DNA of 64,000 nt from Fluviicola sp. (GCF_029266855.1 NZ_JAQSWB010000003.1:186001-250000), one strand, 5' to 3'; counted from the first letter of the stretch, positions 1 through 9,375 are shown. Notes: generated from the sequence alone by a model not told the origin. Numbers and translations: made by a program.

Positions 1-2429
1 GTTCCCCCGAAATCTGAAAATACGAATACAATAAATCCAAAGAAAAGAATCACGGAAGTGTAAATGATACTTAAACCGGTTTCACGGATAGAGATCGCGA
101 TACATTCTTTGAGATCCCATTTTTTCATTTTCAGTTCATTCCGGTAATGGGCCAGGAAGTGAATGGTATTATCGACCGTAATCCCCAGTGCGATAGAGAA
201 AATCAATAAGGTAGAAGGTTTTAACGGAATTCCGAAGATTCCCATAATTCCGGCAGTTACCGCCATTGGAATCAGGTTCGGAATCATGGATACAACTACC
301 ATTCTGAATGAATAGAATAACAAGCACATCAATGCCGCAATGGAAATAGTTGCGAAGACAATACTGGAGGTTAAATTACTTACGAGATACTTTGTTCCCT
401 CAGATGCGACAACTGAAGTTCCCGTGAGTGTTACATCGTAATATTCCTTATCGATTGCTTCACGAAGTGTATGCTTGAACTTTGGTTTGCCGAAATAGCT
501 TCTTACCAATTCCGGATTAGAGTCAAAGGCATATTGTTTCTTGTCGTTTCCATTTGAAAGCAGGGCAGTGACATTGTTGTATACGCCACTTGATAATTCA
601 AAAATGGAATCAATGTATTCTTTCTTCCCTTTTTTGAATTGGGCATAATAGGTCTCCAGTAAAGGTTTGTCAGGATTCATGATGCTGTCAATGCGGTGTT
701 CAATTAAATGAACCTGATCTTCTACTTCATAAGATCCCAGATCTTTCATGGAAGTTCTGATTCGGAGAATATGATTGGTCGTATCAACCAGCTCTTTGAT
801 GGAAAAAGTAGCGTTGTTTGTTGTCGTGGACAGATTCTTTAAATAAGAATTCAGTCGCAGTTTGTCTTTTGTTGCAAAAATCTTGTATTGCTCCGGATTG
901 TTGTTGTAATAAGCCATGTTAACGACTTTGACGAAATCAACAATGGAAAGACTTTTAGCAAACAGGGTGTCTTTTGAAAGCATTTCCTGAACCTGTTCTA
1001 CACTTTGCATGGTGTTTTTCCCGAAGAGGCGTCCTTTTTCTTTGTAGTTGATCAAAACTTCAAAAGGAACAGCTCCGCCAAAATTGGCTTCCATGAATTG
1101 GATGTCTTTCAGAATAGGATCCTTCGCAGGTAAATCTCCTGTAATATTTCCGGTAACTTTCATGAAGAAAATACCTATTCCCGTACCAACTGTTAAAGCA
1201 ATGGTAATGATATAAACTGTACGACGATTGTTTGTTGTAATGCTTACTAATTTTTCCAGGAACCTTACTGCAGCTTTTCTGTCCAGGTGTTTTAAATGAC
1301 GCAGTTTCGGTTTTTTGGAGAACGAAGCGAAAATCGGAATCAAACACAATGAAACAACATAACAAAGCATGATGTTTAAAGATGAGATAACTCCAAATTC
1401 AAAGAATTTGGTCGAGTTTGTAAACAGGAAGGTCATGAAACCAATTGCTGTAGTAACGTTCGTTAGCCACATTGCGGTTCCCGTTTTGCGGATTACCTGT
1501 GTCAGTGCTTTGATCTTGTTTCCGTGCTGCCTGAATTCAAAATGGTATTTGTTAAAGAGATAAATACAGTTCGGAATCCCGATAACGATCATCAGCGGAG
1601 GAATCAGTGCCATCATGATGGAAATATTATAGCCCATCAAACCAATGGTTCCCATCGCCCAGATTACTGTGATCATTACCACTAAAACACTGATTAGTGT
1701 TACCCGGATGGACCGGAAGAAGAAATACATGATCCCGAAAGAAACCAATAATGAAAGTATCACAAAAATGTACATTTCGCTCATTACACGTTTCCCGATT
1801 AAGACCCGCATGTGCGGTAAACCAGCAAAATGGACCTTATTGAAATGCTTTTCATAAGTTTTAGCCAGCTCTTCAATTTCGACAACTACTTTCTGCTTTT
1901 CTTTATCAACCAGGAAGTTTTCGTCCAGGGTGACCATCATTAAACTTACGTTTGCAGAATCGTTATACAAAACTCCATTATAAATCGGGTTTCTCCTGAT
2001 CTCATTTTTGATTTGTTCAATGGATTTTTCTTTAAACGAAATATCGGAGAAAATAGGTTTAATGATGAACTGACTTGAAGCGGTATCATTGATAAGGTTA
2101 AACAATTTTGCTTCTGAGATTACCGAAATTACGCCGTCGATCTGAAGAATCGAATCCCCCAAGTTTTTCCACAGTAAGAATTTCTCTTTCGTGTAAAGGT
2201 CTTTATCCTGTATGGCAATAATCAAGGCAGATCCATCCTCACCAAACATTTTTTTGAACTTCAGGTAGGTAACCTGGGTCGGACTGTCTTTCGGAAGCAT
2301 GTTGCCATACTTATTGTCGATTTTTAAACCTGTAATGGCATAGTAACCGAACAAGACGGTCAATAAGGCCATAATGGCAAGAATAATAAAACGATTTCTT
2401 AGAATGATATTGGCAATTCTATTCCACAT
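1..2429 (-). CDS. RND/MMPL-family exporter (partial, 3' end cut by window)
   Basis: This gene is absent from the ORF track because its stop lies outside the window. I read it from ATG at 2429 (MWNRIANIILRNRF...) without a stop to base 1, about 809 codons. It has an N-terminal membrane helix, a soluble loop with KIDNKYGNMLPKDSP, then a helix bundle (FVILSLLVSFGIMYFFFR, LMIVIGIPNCIYLFNKYH), and the pattern repeats in the second half (SIALGITVDNTIHFLAHY). This duplicated topology is that of RND-superfamily predicted exporters (MMPL type), inner-membrane proteins thought to move lipids or hydrophobic compounds. The substrate cannot be told from sequence. Confidence 0.88.
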   Translation of the reverse strand, partial: MWNRIANIILRNRFIILAIMALLTVLFGYYAITGLKIDNKYGNMLPKDSPTQVTYLKFKKMFGEDGSALIIAIQDKDLYTKEKFLLWKNLGDSILQIDGVISVISEAKLFNLINDTASSQFIIKPIFSDISFKEKSIEQIKNEIRRNPIYNGVLYNDSANVSLMMVTLDENFLVDKEKQKVVVEIEELAKTYEKHFNKVHFAGLPHMRVLIGKRVMSEMYIFVILSLLVSFGIMYFFFRSIRVTLISVLVVMITVIWAMGTIGLMGYNISIMMALIPPLMIVIGIPNCIYLFNKYHFEFRQHGNKIKALTQVIRKTGTAMWLTNVTTAIGFMTFLFTNSTKFFEFGVISSLNIMLCYVVSLCLIPIFASFSKKPKLRHLKHLDRKAAVRFLEKLVSITTNNRRTVYIITIALTVGTGIGIFFMKVTGNITGDLPAKDPILKDIQFMEANFGGAVPFEVLINYKEKGRLFGKNTMQSVEQVQEMLSKDTLFAKSLSIVDFVKVVNMAYYNNNPEQYKIFATKDKLRLNSYLKNLSTTTNNATFSIKELVDTTNHILRIRTSMKDLGSYEVEDQVHLIEHRIDSIMNPDKPLLETYYAQFKKGKKEYIDSIFELSSGVYNNVTALLSNGNDKKQYAFDSNPELVRSYFGKPKFKHTLREAIDKEYYDVTLTGTSVVASEGTKYLVSNLTSSIVFATISIAALMCLLFYSFRMVVVSMIPNLIPMAVTAGIMGIFGIPLKPSTLLIFSIALGITVDNTIHFLAHYRNELKMKKWDLKECIAISIRETGLSIIYTSVILFFGFIVFVFSDFGG

Positions 2430-2537
2430 ATCTCTTTGTTTTTATTTTTAATCGGACCGCATTAACGTATCCATTTTTTGTTACTTTCTTATGACCTGGA
2501 CAATCCTCAACTGGCGATCTTTTGTCAAAAACCGTAC

Positions 2538-4568
2538 TTATTTTAAATAAGTATTTAACCAGTCAAAAAACTCCCTGTTCCACAACATACTGTTTTGTGG
2601 TTTGGTAACCCAATGGCCTTCATCCGGAAAATAAAGGAATTTGCTTGGTATTCCTTTCAATTGAAGAACTTGAAATGCCTGCATACCTTCAGATTCCGGT
2701 ACGCGGAAATCTTTTCCGCCATGAATCACCAGCATGGGTGTATTCCATTTGTCAACGAATTTATGCGGGCTATTTTTTGAGTACAATTCTTTATTCTCCG
2801 GCAACCAGTATGGCCCGCCGATATCCCAGTTTGCGAAGAATAATTCTTCTGTTGTGCCGTACCAGCTTTCCAGGTTGAATAGTCCGCAATGAGAAATAAA
2901 GGCTTTGAAACGATTTTCATGTATTCCTGCCAGGTAGTAAACAGAATATCCTCCGTAACTTGCTCCAACTGCTCCTAATTTATCTTTATTGATAGAAGGT
3001 ATTTGTGCAACACAACTATCCGTTGCAGTTAAATAATCACGCATTGCCTGTCCGCCCCAATCTTTCGAAATAGCATCATTCCATTCCTGACCAAATCCGG
3101 GCAAGCCTCTTCTGTTCGGTGCAATAATGATATAGCCTTGTGAAGCCATTAAGCGGAAATTCCATCGGTATGAAAAGTATTGAGATACCGGGCTTTGCGG
3201 TCCGCCCTGGCAATAAAGCAAGGCAGGATATTTCTTCGTGGGATCATAGTCCGGAGGGTAGATCACCCAAGTAAGCATTTTTTTTCCGTCCGTTGTAGTA
3301 ATCCATTTTTCCTGCACGGTAGGTTCCGCAATACCTTTTAACTCTTCTTTGTTTGCATGAGTCAGTTGCTCATTCAGGTTGGTTTTTGGTGTAAAGATCC
3401 AAATATCCGTCGGATGGATCATGTCTTGTTTCTCAAGCAAAACACGGTCTTTCATAACACTGAAGCTTACATAATCGCAACGGTCAAAAGTCAATTGCTG
3501 AACCTTCCCGGTTTTAATGTCGATGGAATACAATTGCTTTGTTGCTTTCGTAGTCGCAGTAAAATAGATGAGCTCTTTTGAAGGATGCCACGCGAAGTCG
3601 TTTACGCTCACGTCAATACCTGCTGTCAGGTCTTTCTCCTGTCTGCTTTCCAGGTCCATGATGCGGATCCTGTTTTTGTCAGCCTCAAATCCGTCTTTCT
3701 CCATACTCAACCATGCAAGTGTCTTTCCTGTGAAATTGACAGCAGGATTGGTATCGTATCCCTTGTGGGCAGAGGAAAGAATTGTTGTGATCTTATCAGA
3801 TGTGCGATAAGCGTAAATTTCTGAGTTTGTGGATTGAGCAAATGTTTTCCCGGCCATTTTCTTGGTTGAATAAAAAATGGTTTGTCCGTCTTTACTGAAG
3901 CAAACGCTTTCTATACCTCCGAATGGACCTGTAACTGACGGATAATTTTCATTATCCATTACATCGGCCTTTTTCATGAACTTACCTTCCGCTGATGATT
4001 CGTACCAATACAAGTGAAGTGCTTCGGGTGAAGACCATTGGTTCCAGTGGCGGTACATTAAATCGGTTTCCACTCTTCCGGAAGTCTGGGGCAAATCAGA
4101 ATATTTGTCTTTTACGGTTTGTTTCAGTTTCAGGGGTTCCAAGGTTGCGAATCTTTTTCCATCTGAGCTAAGAACGAGTCCTTCTACCTGAGTTGTGCCG
4201 AAATTATGGATTACTTTGACTGCTTTATTTGAGGGGTTCAGACTTTTCAATTCAATTTCGGAACCTGCAGTTTGAAGGAATACCAAGTGGTTTTCAGAAT
4301 TCCAGCAGAAGTTCCAGGCTCCATCCAGATCTAACACACTTTTCTTCCCTGTCTTTAATTCAACCAGTATTGTATTGGTTGTTCCTTTATTGATTGTGTA
4401 ATCGTATTTGGTGCTCTGATAAATCATCCATTCTTCGTTGGATGTACCCAAAGTTCCTGAAATTCGATTGAGCGACCACATCTTTTCAGGAGTAAATTCT
4501 TGCGCTTTTGACTGGAATTGTACAAAGGCGCCCGCAATCAGCGCAAGGAAAATAGAAAGTTTACCCAT
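2538..4568 (-). CDS. S9 family serine peptidase (acylaminoacyl/dipeptidyl peptidase type)
   Basis: The protein has an N-terminal beta-propeller region (WD40/PD40-like strands, about residues 40-400) and a C-terminal alpha/beta-hydrolase domain. The catalytic triad is visible: Ser in GASYGGYS, Asp in HGGKDFRVPE, His in PDEGHWV. The track start (4610) adds 14 residues; I prefer ATG at 4568, which gives MGKLSIFLALIAGAFVQFQSKAQ, a clean signal peptide, so the enzyme is probably periplasmic. Family members cleave short peptides or acyl-amino acids. It is followed 110 bp downstream by the RND gene, possibly co-transcribed. The length (about 676 residues) is normal for the family. Confidence 0.93.
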   Translation of the reverse strand: MGKLSIFLALIAGAFVQFQSKAQEFTPEKMWSLNRISGTLGTSNEEWMIYQSTKYDYTINKGTTNTILVELKTGKKSVLDLDGAWNFCWNSENHLVFLQTAGSEIELKSLNPSNKAVKVIHNFGTTQVEGLVLSSDGKRFATLEPLKLKQTVKDKYSDLPQTSGRVETDLMYRHWNQWSSPEALHLYWYESSAEGKFMKKADVMDNENYPSVTGPFGGIESVCFSKDGQTIFYSTKKMAGKTFAQSTNSEIYAYRTSDKITTILSSAHKGYDTNPAVNFTGKTLAWLSMEKDGFEADKNRIRIMDLESRQEKDLTAGIDVSVNDFAWHPSKELIYFTATTKATKQLYSIDIKTGKVQQLTFDRCDYVSFSVMKDRVLLEKQDMIHPTDIWIFTPKTNLNEQLTHANKEELKGIAEPTVQEKWITTTDGKKMLTWVIYPPDYDPTKKYPALLYCQGGPQSPVSQYFSYRWNFRLMASQGYIIIAPNRRGLPGFGQEWNDAISKDWGGQAMRDYLTATDSCVAQIPSINKDKLGAVGASYGGYSVYYLAGIHENRFKAFISHCGLFNLESWYGTTEELFFANWDIGGPYWLPENKELYSKNSPHKFVDKWNTPMLVIHGGKDFRVPESEGMQAFQVLQLKGIPSKFLYFPDEGHWVTKPQNSMLWNREFFDWLNTYLK

Positions 4569-4647
4569 TAGCTTTTTTTCAAGTTGTTCAAAAATACCTA
4601 AAAAAGTCAATTTGGGGACTATAAAATACCGGAAATACTGGATTGTT

Positions 4648-4860
4648 TTAGGATTTAAGCTTCACCTTCTTTCTGCGGGAACTGTTTTGCAAGTATACGT
4701 AGGTGAATACAAATAAAGTGACGATTCCCGTAAAGATAAACGCATTGGAAAGAATGTCGGGCAACGAATAAGAACGCGAACTGGAATAGAAAAGCGAATT
4801 AATGGCTGCTAACAAAATTATTAGTGTTCTCTGAAATCGTTTTATTCGAATCATTAACAA
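4648..4860 (-). CDS. Small two-helix membrane protein, unknown function
   Basis: This 70-residue ORF has two hydrophobic stretches (TLIILLAAINSLFYS and ILSNAFIFTGIVTLFVFTYVYL) and basic ends (RIKRFQR at the N-terminus, SSRRKKVKLKS at the C-terminus), consistent with a small inner-membrane protein with both ends in the cytoplasm. It could start at Met1 or Met3. It lies between the S9 peptidase (same strand, 80 bp upstream of it) and the divergent Cys-motif family. I do not recognise a family. Confidence 0.55.
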   Translation of the reverse strand: MLMIRIKRFQRTLIILLAAINSLFYSSSRSYSLPDILSNAFIFTGIVTLFVFTYVYLQNSSRRKKVKLKS

Positions 4861-4926
4861 ACTGGTTTTAAACGAATTTATTAAAAAATCGGATTGATTT
4901 CTATCAAAGTTAATAATTAAACAAAA

Positions 4927-4934
4927 TAGATTTG
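4927..4934 (+). promoter_or_regulatory. Putative -7 promoter box of the Cys-motif paralogue cluster
   Basis: TAGATTTG fits the Bacteroidota -7 consensus TAnnTTTG. It lies 42 bp before the ATG at 4976 and just before the track's TTG start (4940), which would then be at the transcription start; this supports the ATG. I see no convincing -33 TTTG. Confidence 0.4.
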
Positions 4935-4975
4935 AACTTTTGAAGTTCTATACTGTACGGTTCAAAAAACACACT

Positions 4976-5827
4976 ATGAAAGCAAAATCCATTCGATATT
5001 CAATCCCAACGCCGTGTCATGAAAGTTGGAATGATATGAAACCTGAAAACAAGGGGCGGTTTTGCGGATCCTGTGAAAAATCAGTAGTTGATTTTACTAG
5101 TATGCCTGATTTCTCAATTGTGAATTACCTTGAAAATCACAAGAATGAGAAGGTGTGCGGAAGATTTACGAAGCCACAACTTGACCGTGTGTACCGCTTA
5201 AACCAACCAGTATTTTCCTCTAGTTTTGACTTGCGTACAGTTGTTCTGGGTTTGGCATTGACTACTTTTTCTGCAGTTCATAGTTATGGTCAGACGGAAC
5301 CTGCTGTAAAGCCACTAGTTATAGATACTTTAAGGGCTCCAGCGCCGGTTGTTGGAACCGTGCAGCAAGTTGAACCAATGATCATTGAGCCGGTTGATTT
5401 CATGGAACCCATGTTAATAGAGCTTGCAATGACTTATGACCACAGGTCGGAAAAGAAAGCGACTGGAATAATAATTACCCGGAACAAAAAATTCAAGGGA
5501 ATTGTGATTCAATTAAAAGATGATAGCGGAAAAATTTTAAAAACGTACTATCCGGATTCAAAAGGGCGTTTCGTTGTGAAACTGAATTGGAAGTTAAAGC
5601 CAGCTTACCTGGATTTTTGGGGGGAAGGTAATGAACAGGAAACTATTAAGATCCGATACAAACAATCTATTCAGGATATGAAAATTGAATTAGGTGAGGA
5701 GCAGGGTGAAATGATCCGTGGTGAAGTTATCCAGGGAGATGTGAAAGCTACTGAAGACGCGTTCGATGATCTTATCCTGCAAAAGATATCTATCGGGAAT
5801 GTTAGCATAGAAACAGAAGAAAAATAA
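4976..5827 (+). CDS. Cys-motif / CPD-like membrane-anchored protein, paralogue 1
   Basis: The ORF track begins at a TTG (4940); ATG at 4976 gives MKAKSIRYSIPTPCHESW, which aligns exactly with the starts of paralogues 3 and 4. The N-terminal ~60 residues carry PCHESWxxM, GRFCGSC, VVDF and VCGRF: four Cys and a His, arranged like a metal-binding ribbon. A hydrophobic segment (TVVLGLALTTFSAVHSYGQ, about residues 88-106) ending in a GQ site resembles an internal signal or membrane helix, and the C-terminal part is a beta-rich carboxypeptidase-regulatory-like domain (ATGIIITRNKKFKGIVIQLKD). The N-terminal motif recurs in Bacteroidota proteins of unknown function. It has an extra 40-residue tail compared with its neighbours. 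Confidence 0.8.
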   Translation: MKAKSIRYSIPTPCHESWNDMKPENKGRFCGSCEKSVVDFTSMPDFSIVNYLENHKNEKVCGRFTKPQLDRVYRLNQPVFSSSFDLRTVVLGLALTTFSAVHSYGQTEPAVKPLVIDTLRAPAPVVGTVQQVEPMIIEPVDFMEPMLIELAMTYDHRSEKKATGIIITRNKKFKGIVIQLKDDSGKILKTYYPDSKGRFVVKLNWKLKPAYLDFWGEGNEQETIKIRYKQSIQDMKIELGEEQGEMIRGEVIQGDVKATEDAFDDLILQKISIGNVSIETEEK

Positions 5828-5836
5828 AAAAATGCC

Positions 5837-6367
5837 ATGAAAAAAGAAAAGATCATTTGTCAAACGACCAAACCAGCAAGCTCTTTTTCAATATGCGATC
5901 CCAGATTTATAGCGAATAAAATGGTTCGTGATTCGGACTTTGACTTGCGTGCAGCGCTCCTGGGGGTTACCTTAATTGTTTTTTCAACGGTTCAGGGATT
6001 TTCACAAACAGGATCTTCTCAAACGACTTTCAAGTTTGAAATCAAAGATACGAGCAACCTTCACACAGAACTTCTCAAAACTTCCTCCGTTGAATGTTTT
6101 GATCATCGTGAAGATTCCAGTATAAGTGGAACAATTCATGCTTCAAAGAAAGATTTTCAACAGATTACCATTCAATTGAAAAATTCGAGGAGAGAAGTCT
6201 TAAAAACACTTCATCCAAATTCTAATGGGAACTTTGAACTGGATTATAATTGGCAATTGAGTCCCATGTATTTGGAATTTTCTGGCCCGGATTATAAAAC
6301 GCTGGTACTTTATATTCCTGGCCTCCGCTCTTTTTCGAACATTGTTGTTGAATTATTACCCGAATAA
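5837..6367 (+). CDS. Truncated paralogue 2, Cys-motif domain lost
   Basis: This protein aligns with its neighbours from the hydrophobic segment onwards (DFDLRAALLGVTLIVFSTVQGFSQ) and keeps the C-terminal beta domain (SISGTIHASKKDFQQITIQLKN), but its first ~35 residues lack the PCHxxW, GRFCxSC and VCGRF elements of the other three copies. Only isolated Cys (IICQ, SICDP) remain. It starts 9 bp after paralogue 1, so translation is probably coupled. Either the N-terminal domain was deleted after duplication, or the gene is decaying; the frame is intact and its base composition matches the neighbours. Confidence 0.75.
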   Translation: MKKEKIICQTTKPASSFSICDPRFIANKMVRDSDFDLRAALLGVTLIVFSTVQGFSQTGSSQTTFKFEIKDTSNLHTELLKTSSVECFDHREDSSISGTIHASKKDFQQITIQLKNSRREVLKTLHPNSNGNFELDYNWQLSPMYLEFSGPDYKTLVLYIPGLRSFSNIVVELLPE

Positions 6368-6461
6368 AGTCAAGCTTGCATCAAAACTCAACGAAATTTG
6401 AACGTTTTTCAAAAACTGCTGAACTATTTTCCGTTACCAATGTATTAAACCGAAAAGCGCC

Positions 6462-7163
6462 ATGAAACCGAAGAAAATAAACTACAAAATTGAAGAACCT
6501 TGCCATGCAGACTGGGACCAAATGAAGCCGGAAGCGAAAGGACGGTTTTGTTCTTCCTGCAGTAAAACGGTGGTTGATTTCAGTACAATGTCTGATTTTT
6601 CAATTGTCAGTTTCCTGGAGAATAACAAACACCAGGCGGTTTGTGGTCGTTTTACGGAAGATCAATTAACTAAAACCTATTTATGGACGAAACCTCATCA
6701 ATCTGTATTTCATTTCGATTTGAAAGCAGTTGCCTTGGGTTTAGCCTTGAGTACTTTTTCTGCTTTGCCATCTCAGGCACAAAATTCGGTACGGATCGAA
6801 CAACACAATACGGCAACGGTTGAGCCGGTTTCAGTAAAACAGGGTGAAGTTGCAGTGTTTTATGATCACACAGATGAAACATTTGTAGGTGGAAAGATTA
6901 AATTCGAAGGAAAAGATTATAGTTTGGTGAAGATCACTTTGATGAATGGTGCATCTACTGAGCTTACATCCATCAAGCCACAGAAAAACGGAACCTTCAA
7001 AATCCCATTGGATTGGACAAAGAACCCGGTTTCCATTCGGGTAAGTTCTCCCGGCTACGGTTCTCAAACAGTTTATTTCAGCAATCATGAGTCTTTGGGT
7101 AATTTGACGATTACCTTGTATGAGAAAAGAATGAAAATGGGAAAAGTTGCTGTTGAAAAATAA
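6462..7163 (+). CDS. Cys-motif / CPD-like membrane-anchored protein, paralogue 3
   Basis: The 233-residue protein starts MKPKKINYKIEEPCHADW and has the full motif set: PCHADWxQM, GRFCSSC, VVDFSTMSDFSIV, VCGRF. A hydrophobic segment follows (AVALGLALSTFSALPSQAQ, about 90-108), then a beta domain beginning at VGGKIKFEGKDYSLVKITLM. The order suggests a Cys ribbon on one side of the membrane and a beta domain on the other, but the helix could also be a cleaved internal signal. It is 94 bp after paralogue 2 and 12 bp before paralogue 4. Confidence 0.82.
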   Translation: MKPKKINYKIEEPCHADWDQMKPEAKGRFCSSCSKTVVDFSTMSDFSIVSFLENNKHQAVCGRFTEDQLTKTYLWTKPHQSVFHFDLKAVALGLALSTFSALPSQAQNSVRIEQHNTATVEPVSVKQGEVAVFYDHTDETFVGGKIKFEGKDYSLVKITLMNGASTELTSIKPQKNGTFKIPLDWTKNPVSIRVSSPGYGSQTVYFSNHESLGNLTITLYEKRMKMGKVAVEK

Positions 7164-7175
7164 ATCAGACCGACC

Positions 7176-7871
7176 ATGAAAGCGAAAACAGTCAAATACA
7201 GTATTGAAGAACCCTGTCACGAGGATTGGAACCAAATGAAACCCGAAGCAAAGGGGAGATTTTGTTCCTCGTGCAGTAAAACGGTTGTGGATTTCAGTTC
7301 CATGTCCGACTTTTCCATTGTCAGCTACCTGGAAGGAAAGAAGAAGGAATCTGTTTGCGGAAGATTCCGACCGGATCAGATGGATAAATTTTATACCCTT
7401 CCAAAACGAAATCATTCATTTTCATTCGACTTAAAGGCAGTTGCTTTGGGCTTGGCTCTGAGTACCTTTTCCGCTATTCATGTGGATGCGCAGGTTGCTC
7501 CAATTGACACTTCACAAGTGATTCAGCAGGAACCACTCGATGGAATGGTAAGTATGATTGAATACTACGACCATTCGGATGAGAAGTTTGTGAGCGGGAC
7601 CATTTTGGTAAACGGGAAAGGTTACGGAATGGTAACGATTGAATTAATAGACGTTGCCGGAAAGGTACTCTTGAGGACGAGTCCTGACAAAGAAGGGGGA
7701 TTTAAAGTTCCGGTTGATTGGAGTAAAAGTGAAGATCCACATTCTTTACTGATAAGTGGTCCGGGCCTGATTTCTCACAGTTTGTTTTTCCATGAAAAAG
7801 AATCTATCAAGGATATGAAAATCACGCTTTACGAAGAAATAATGTTGAAAGGGAATGTGATATCCCGCTAA
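7176..7871 (+). CDS. Cys-motif / CPD-like membrane-anchored protein, paralogue 4
   Basis: The 231-residue protein starts MKAKTVKYSIEEPCHEDW and is very close to paralogue 3 in the N-terminal 100 residues (GRFCSSCSKTVVDFS, then AVALGLALSTFSAIHVDAQ), while the C-terminal domains have diverged more (VSGTILVNGKGYGMVTIELID). The gradient suggests the N-terminal module is under stronger constraint or was recently homogenised. It is the last gene of the tandem set, followed by a hairpin with a T-run. The function is unknown; a redox or metal-sensing role for the Cys module is only a guess. Confidence 0.82.
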   Translation: MKAKTVKYSIEEPCHEDWNQMKPEAKGRFCSSCSKTVVDFSSMSDFSIVSYLEGKKKESVCGRFRPDQMDKFYTLPKRNHSFSFDLKAVALGLALSTFSAIHVDAQVAPIDTSQVIQQEPLDGMVSMIEYYDHSDEKFVSGTILVNGKGYGMVTIELIDVAGKVLLRTSPDKEGGFKVPVDWSKSEDPHSLLISGPGLISHSLFFHEKESIKDMKITLYEEIMLKGNVISR

Positions 7872-7906
7872 CTAAGTTCTACCAACCCCCCAAATATGAA
7901 AAAGAG

Positions 7907-7942
7907 AAAGGATCATTCGCGTATGGCTAATGATCCTTTTTT
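7907..7942 (+). terminator. Intrinsic terminator after paralogue 4
   Basis: An 11-bp perfect stem (AAAGGATCATT / AATGATCCTTT) with an 11-base loop is followed by a T-run. It lies 35 bp after the stop of paralogue 4 and 10 bp from the stop of the convergent KAP gene, so it could serve both strands. Confidence 0.85.
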
Positions 7943-7951
7943 ATGTCAAAA

Positions 7952-9352
7952 CTAAAGACGGTCGAAATCTTTTAGCGGCTCCACTAAATCAATTTTTTTT
8001 AAAAGATAATCTATTGGGGTTCTACTTCGTTGATAATTATTCAGCTCCTGTTTGATACAATTTTTAAATGTCGATTGATCCTCGGAGGTGTCAAAGTATG
8101 ATTTAATATTTAAAGGTTCGTTATCATTCACTTTTATTTTTTCTTCATAATCAAGATATTCATTATAACAAGTAAGTAGCATAGCCTCAATATTTATTCT
8201 AAAGTAATACCTGTTATTCTTTACTAAATCACCTTTTAACACTTCTGCGCATTTGTCGATAAGTTGTTGATGGGTTAATTCTCGTCTCCTAATTTGTGTG
8301 TAAAGATTATTATAGAAAAGTTTAAGATAAACGAGATATACCAATAGTTCGGGAATTATAAACGCATTTTCAAGAAAACTTCTTAAAACGACTCCTGTAT
8401 GGCTCAATATTTTTTCTTGTTGGCGTAGAGTTAGATTTTTAAGTTCAAAAATAAATTTAGCATATTCAATAAACATTTTAGTATCTCTGGCTAATACATC
8501 ATGTTTTCTTTTTCCAAGGTTGAAAAAAGAATTTAATCCACATAAATCGATTAAATGAATAATATATTCCTCGATTTCTGGTTCAGGAAGCGAATATTCA
8601 ACATCAATAAATCGTCTTAAATATTCGTTTGCATCAATTTTATCACTTCCATATGCGCCGCAAATAGCATGTCCAAGTTGCTCCTTGTCAATTGAAAGCA
8701 CGAATACAATTCCTTTTACGGAAAAGAGGTGTTTTACATTTTCTAAGATTGCCACTGCATAATTCGGTCTGCATCGATCCAATTCATCGATAATAAAAAC
8801 AATTGGTTTTCCGTTCGAATTCTCTTCTATATAGTTCTGAAGTTCGTTTCGGAAATCTGACATTGTTTGTTTGCGATCGATGTATGAGTCAATATCTTCT
8901 TTAAACGCCTCAAGTACTCCCTGGCTATAACTTTCCATTATTTCCGCTGCATCCTCACCGGCATATTTTTTTACCACAGATTTTATTATGGAAGGGATGG
9001 TTGCTTGGGCGATTTTACTTCCCTTTTTTAGAATCTCTTTAAAAGTATCTGAACTCTCACTTTTCAGAAGTACTTTTAATTCTGCGGTTAATGCTATAAA
9101 TGGATTGTTTTCGAAATCGTTTTCCCAGGCATTGAAATAGAGTGTTTGAAATTCTTCATTTTCTAAGTGTTGTTTCCACATAGAAATAAAAGTTGTTTTT
9201 CCAGCACCCCATTTATTATCAATTGCCAATACAAAACCATCCGAATTTGTTCTAACAATATCTGTAAGAACCTTTGCATATGGCTCTCTAGCCAATTTGC
9301 AGTTTAAAAAAGGGTTTTCTTTAGGGGTTTCTACAGCTGTGATTCTAGTCAT
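7952..9352 (-). CDS. KAP-family P-loop NTPase
   Basis: The 466-residue protein has Walker A (NKWGAGKTT, about residues 47-54) and Walker B with the KAP-like IIDELDRCRP (about 187-196). A LSIDKEQLGHAI segment follows, as in KAP NTPases (named for Kidins220/ARMS and PifA). PifA-type and similar KAP proteins are linked to phage exclusion. Many KAP proteins have membrane helices between the Walker motifs; here I see only a weakly hydrophobic stretch, so it is probably the soluble type. It stands alone, convergent with the Cys-motif cluster, boxed by hairpins on both sides, and looks AT-richer than its neighbours. These features fit an acquired single-gene accessory element. A defence role is an inference. 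Confidence 0.85.
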   Translation of the reverse strand: MTRITAVETPKENPFLNCKLAREPYAKVLTDIVRTNSDGFVLAIDNKWGAGKTTFISMWKQHLENEEFQTLYFNAWENDFENNPFIALTAELKVLLKSESSDTFKEILKKGSKIAQATIPSIIKSVVKKYAGEDAAEIMESYSQGVLEAFKEDIDSYIDRKQTMSDFRNELQNYIEENSNGKPIVFIIDELDRCRPNYAVAILENVKHLFSVKGIVFVLSIDKEQLGHAICGAYGSDKIDANEYLRRFIDVEYSLPEPEIEEYIIHLIDLCGLNSFFNLGKRKHDVLARDTKMFIEYAKFIFELKNLTLRQQEKILSHTGVVLRSFLENAFIIPELLVYLVYLKLFYNNLYTQIRRRELTHQQLIDKCAEVLKGDLVKNNRYYFRINIEAMLLTCYNEYLDYEEKIKVNDNEPLNIKSYFDTSEDQSTFKNCIKQELNNYQRSRTPIDYLLKKIDLVEPLKDFDRL

Positions 9353-9375
9353 GTGGTTAAGGATTTAATGGAAGT

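Noticed and set aside
6831-7415. 194-residue minus-strand ORF across paralogues 3 and 4
   Set aside because: It runs antisense through two coding regions whose protein similarity is clear; no promoter or signal supports it.
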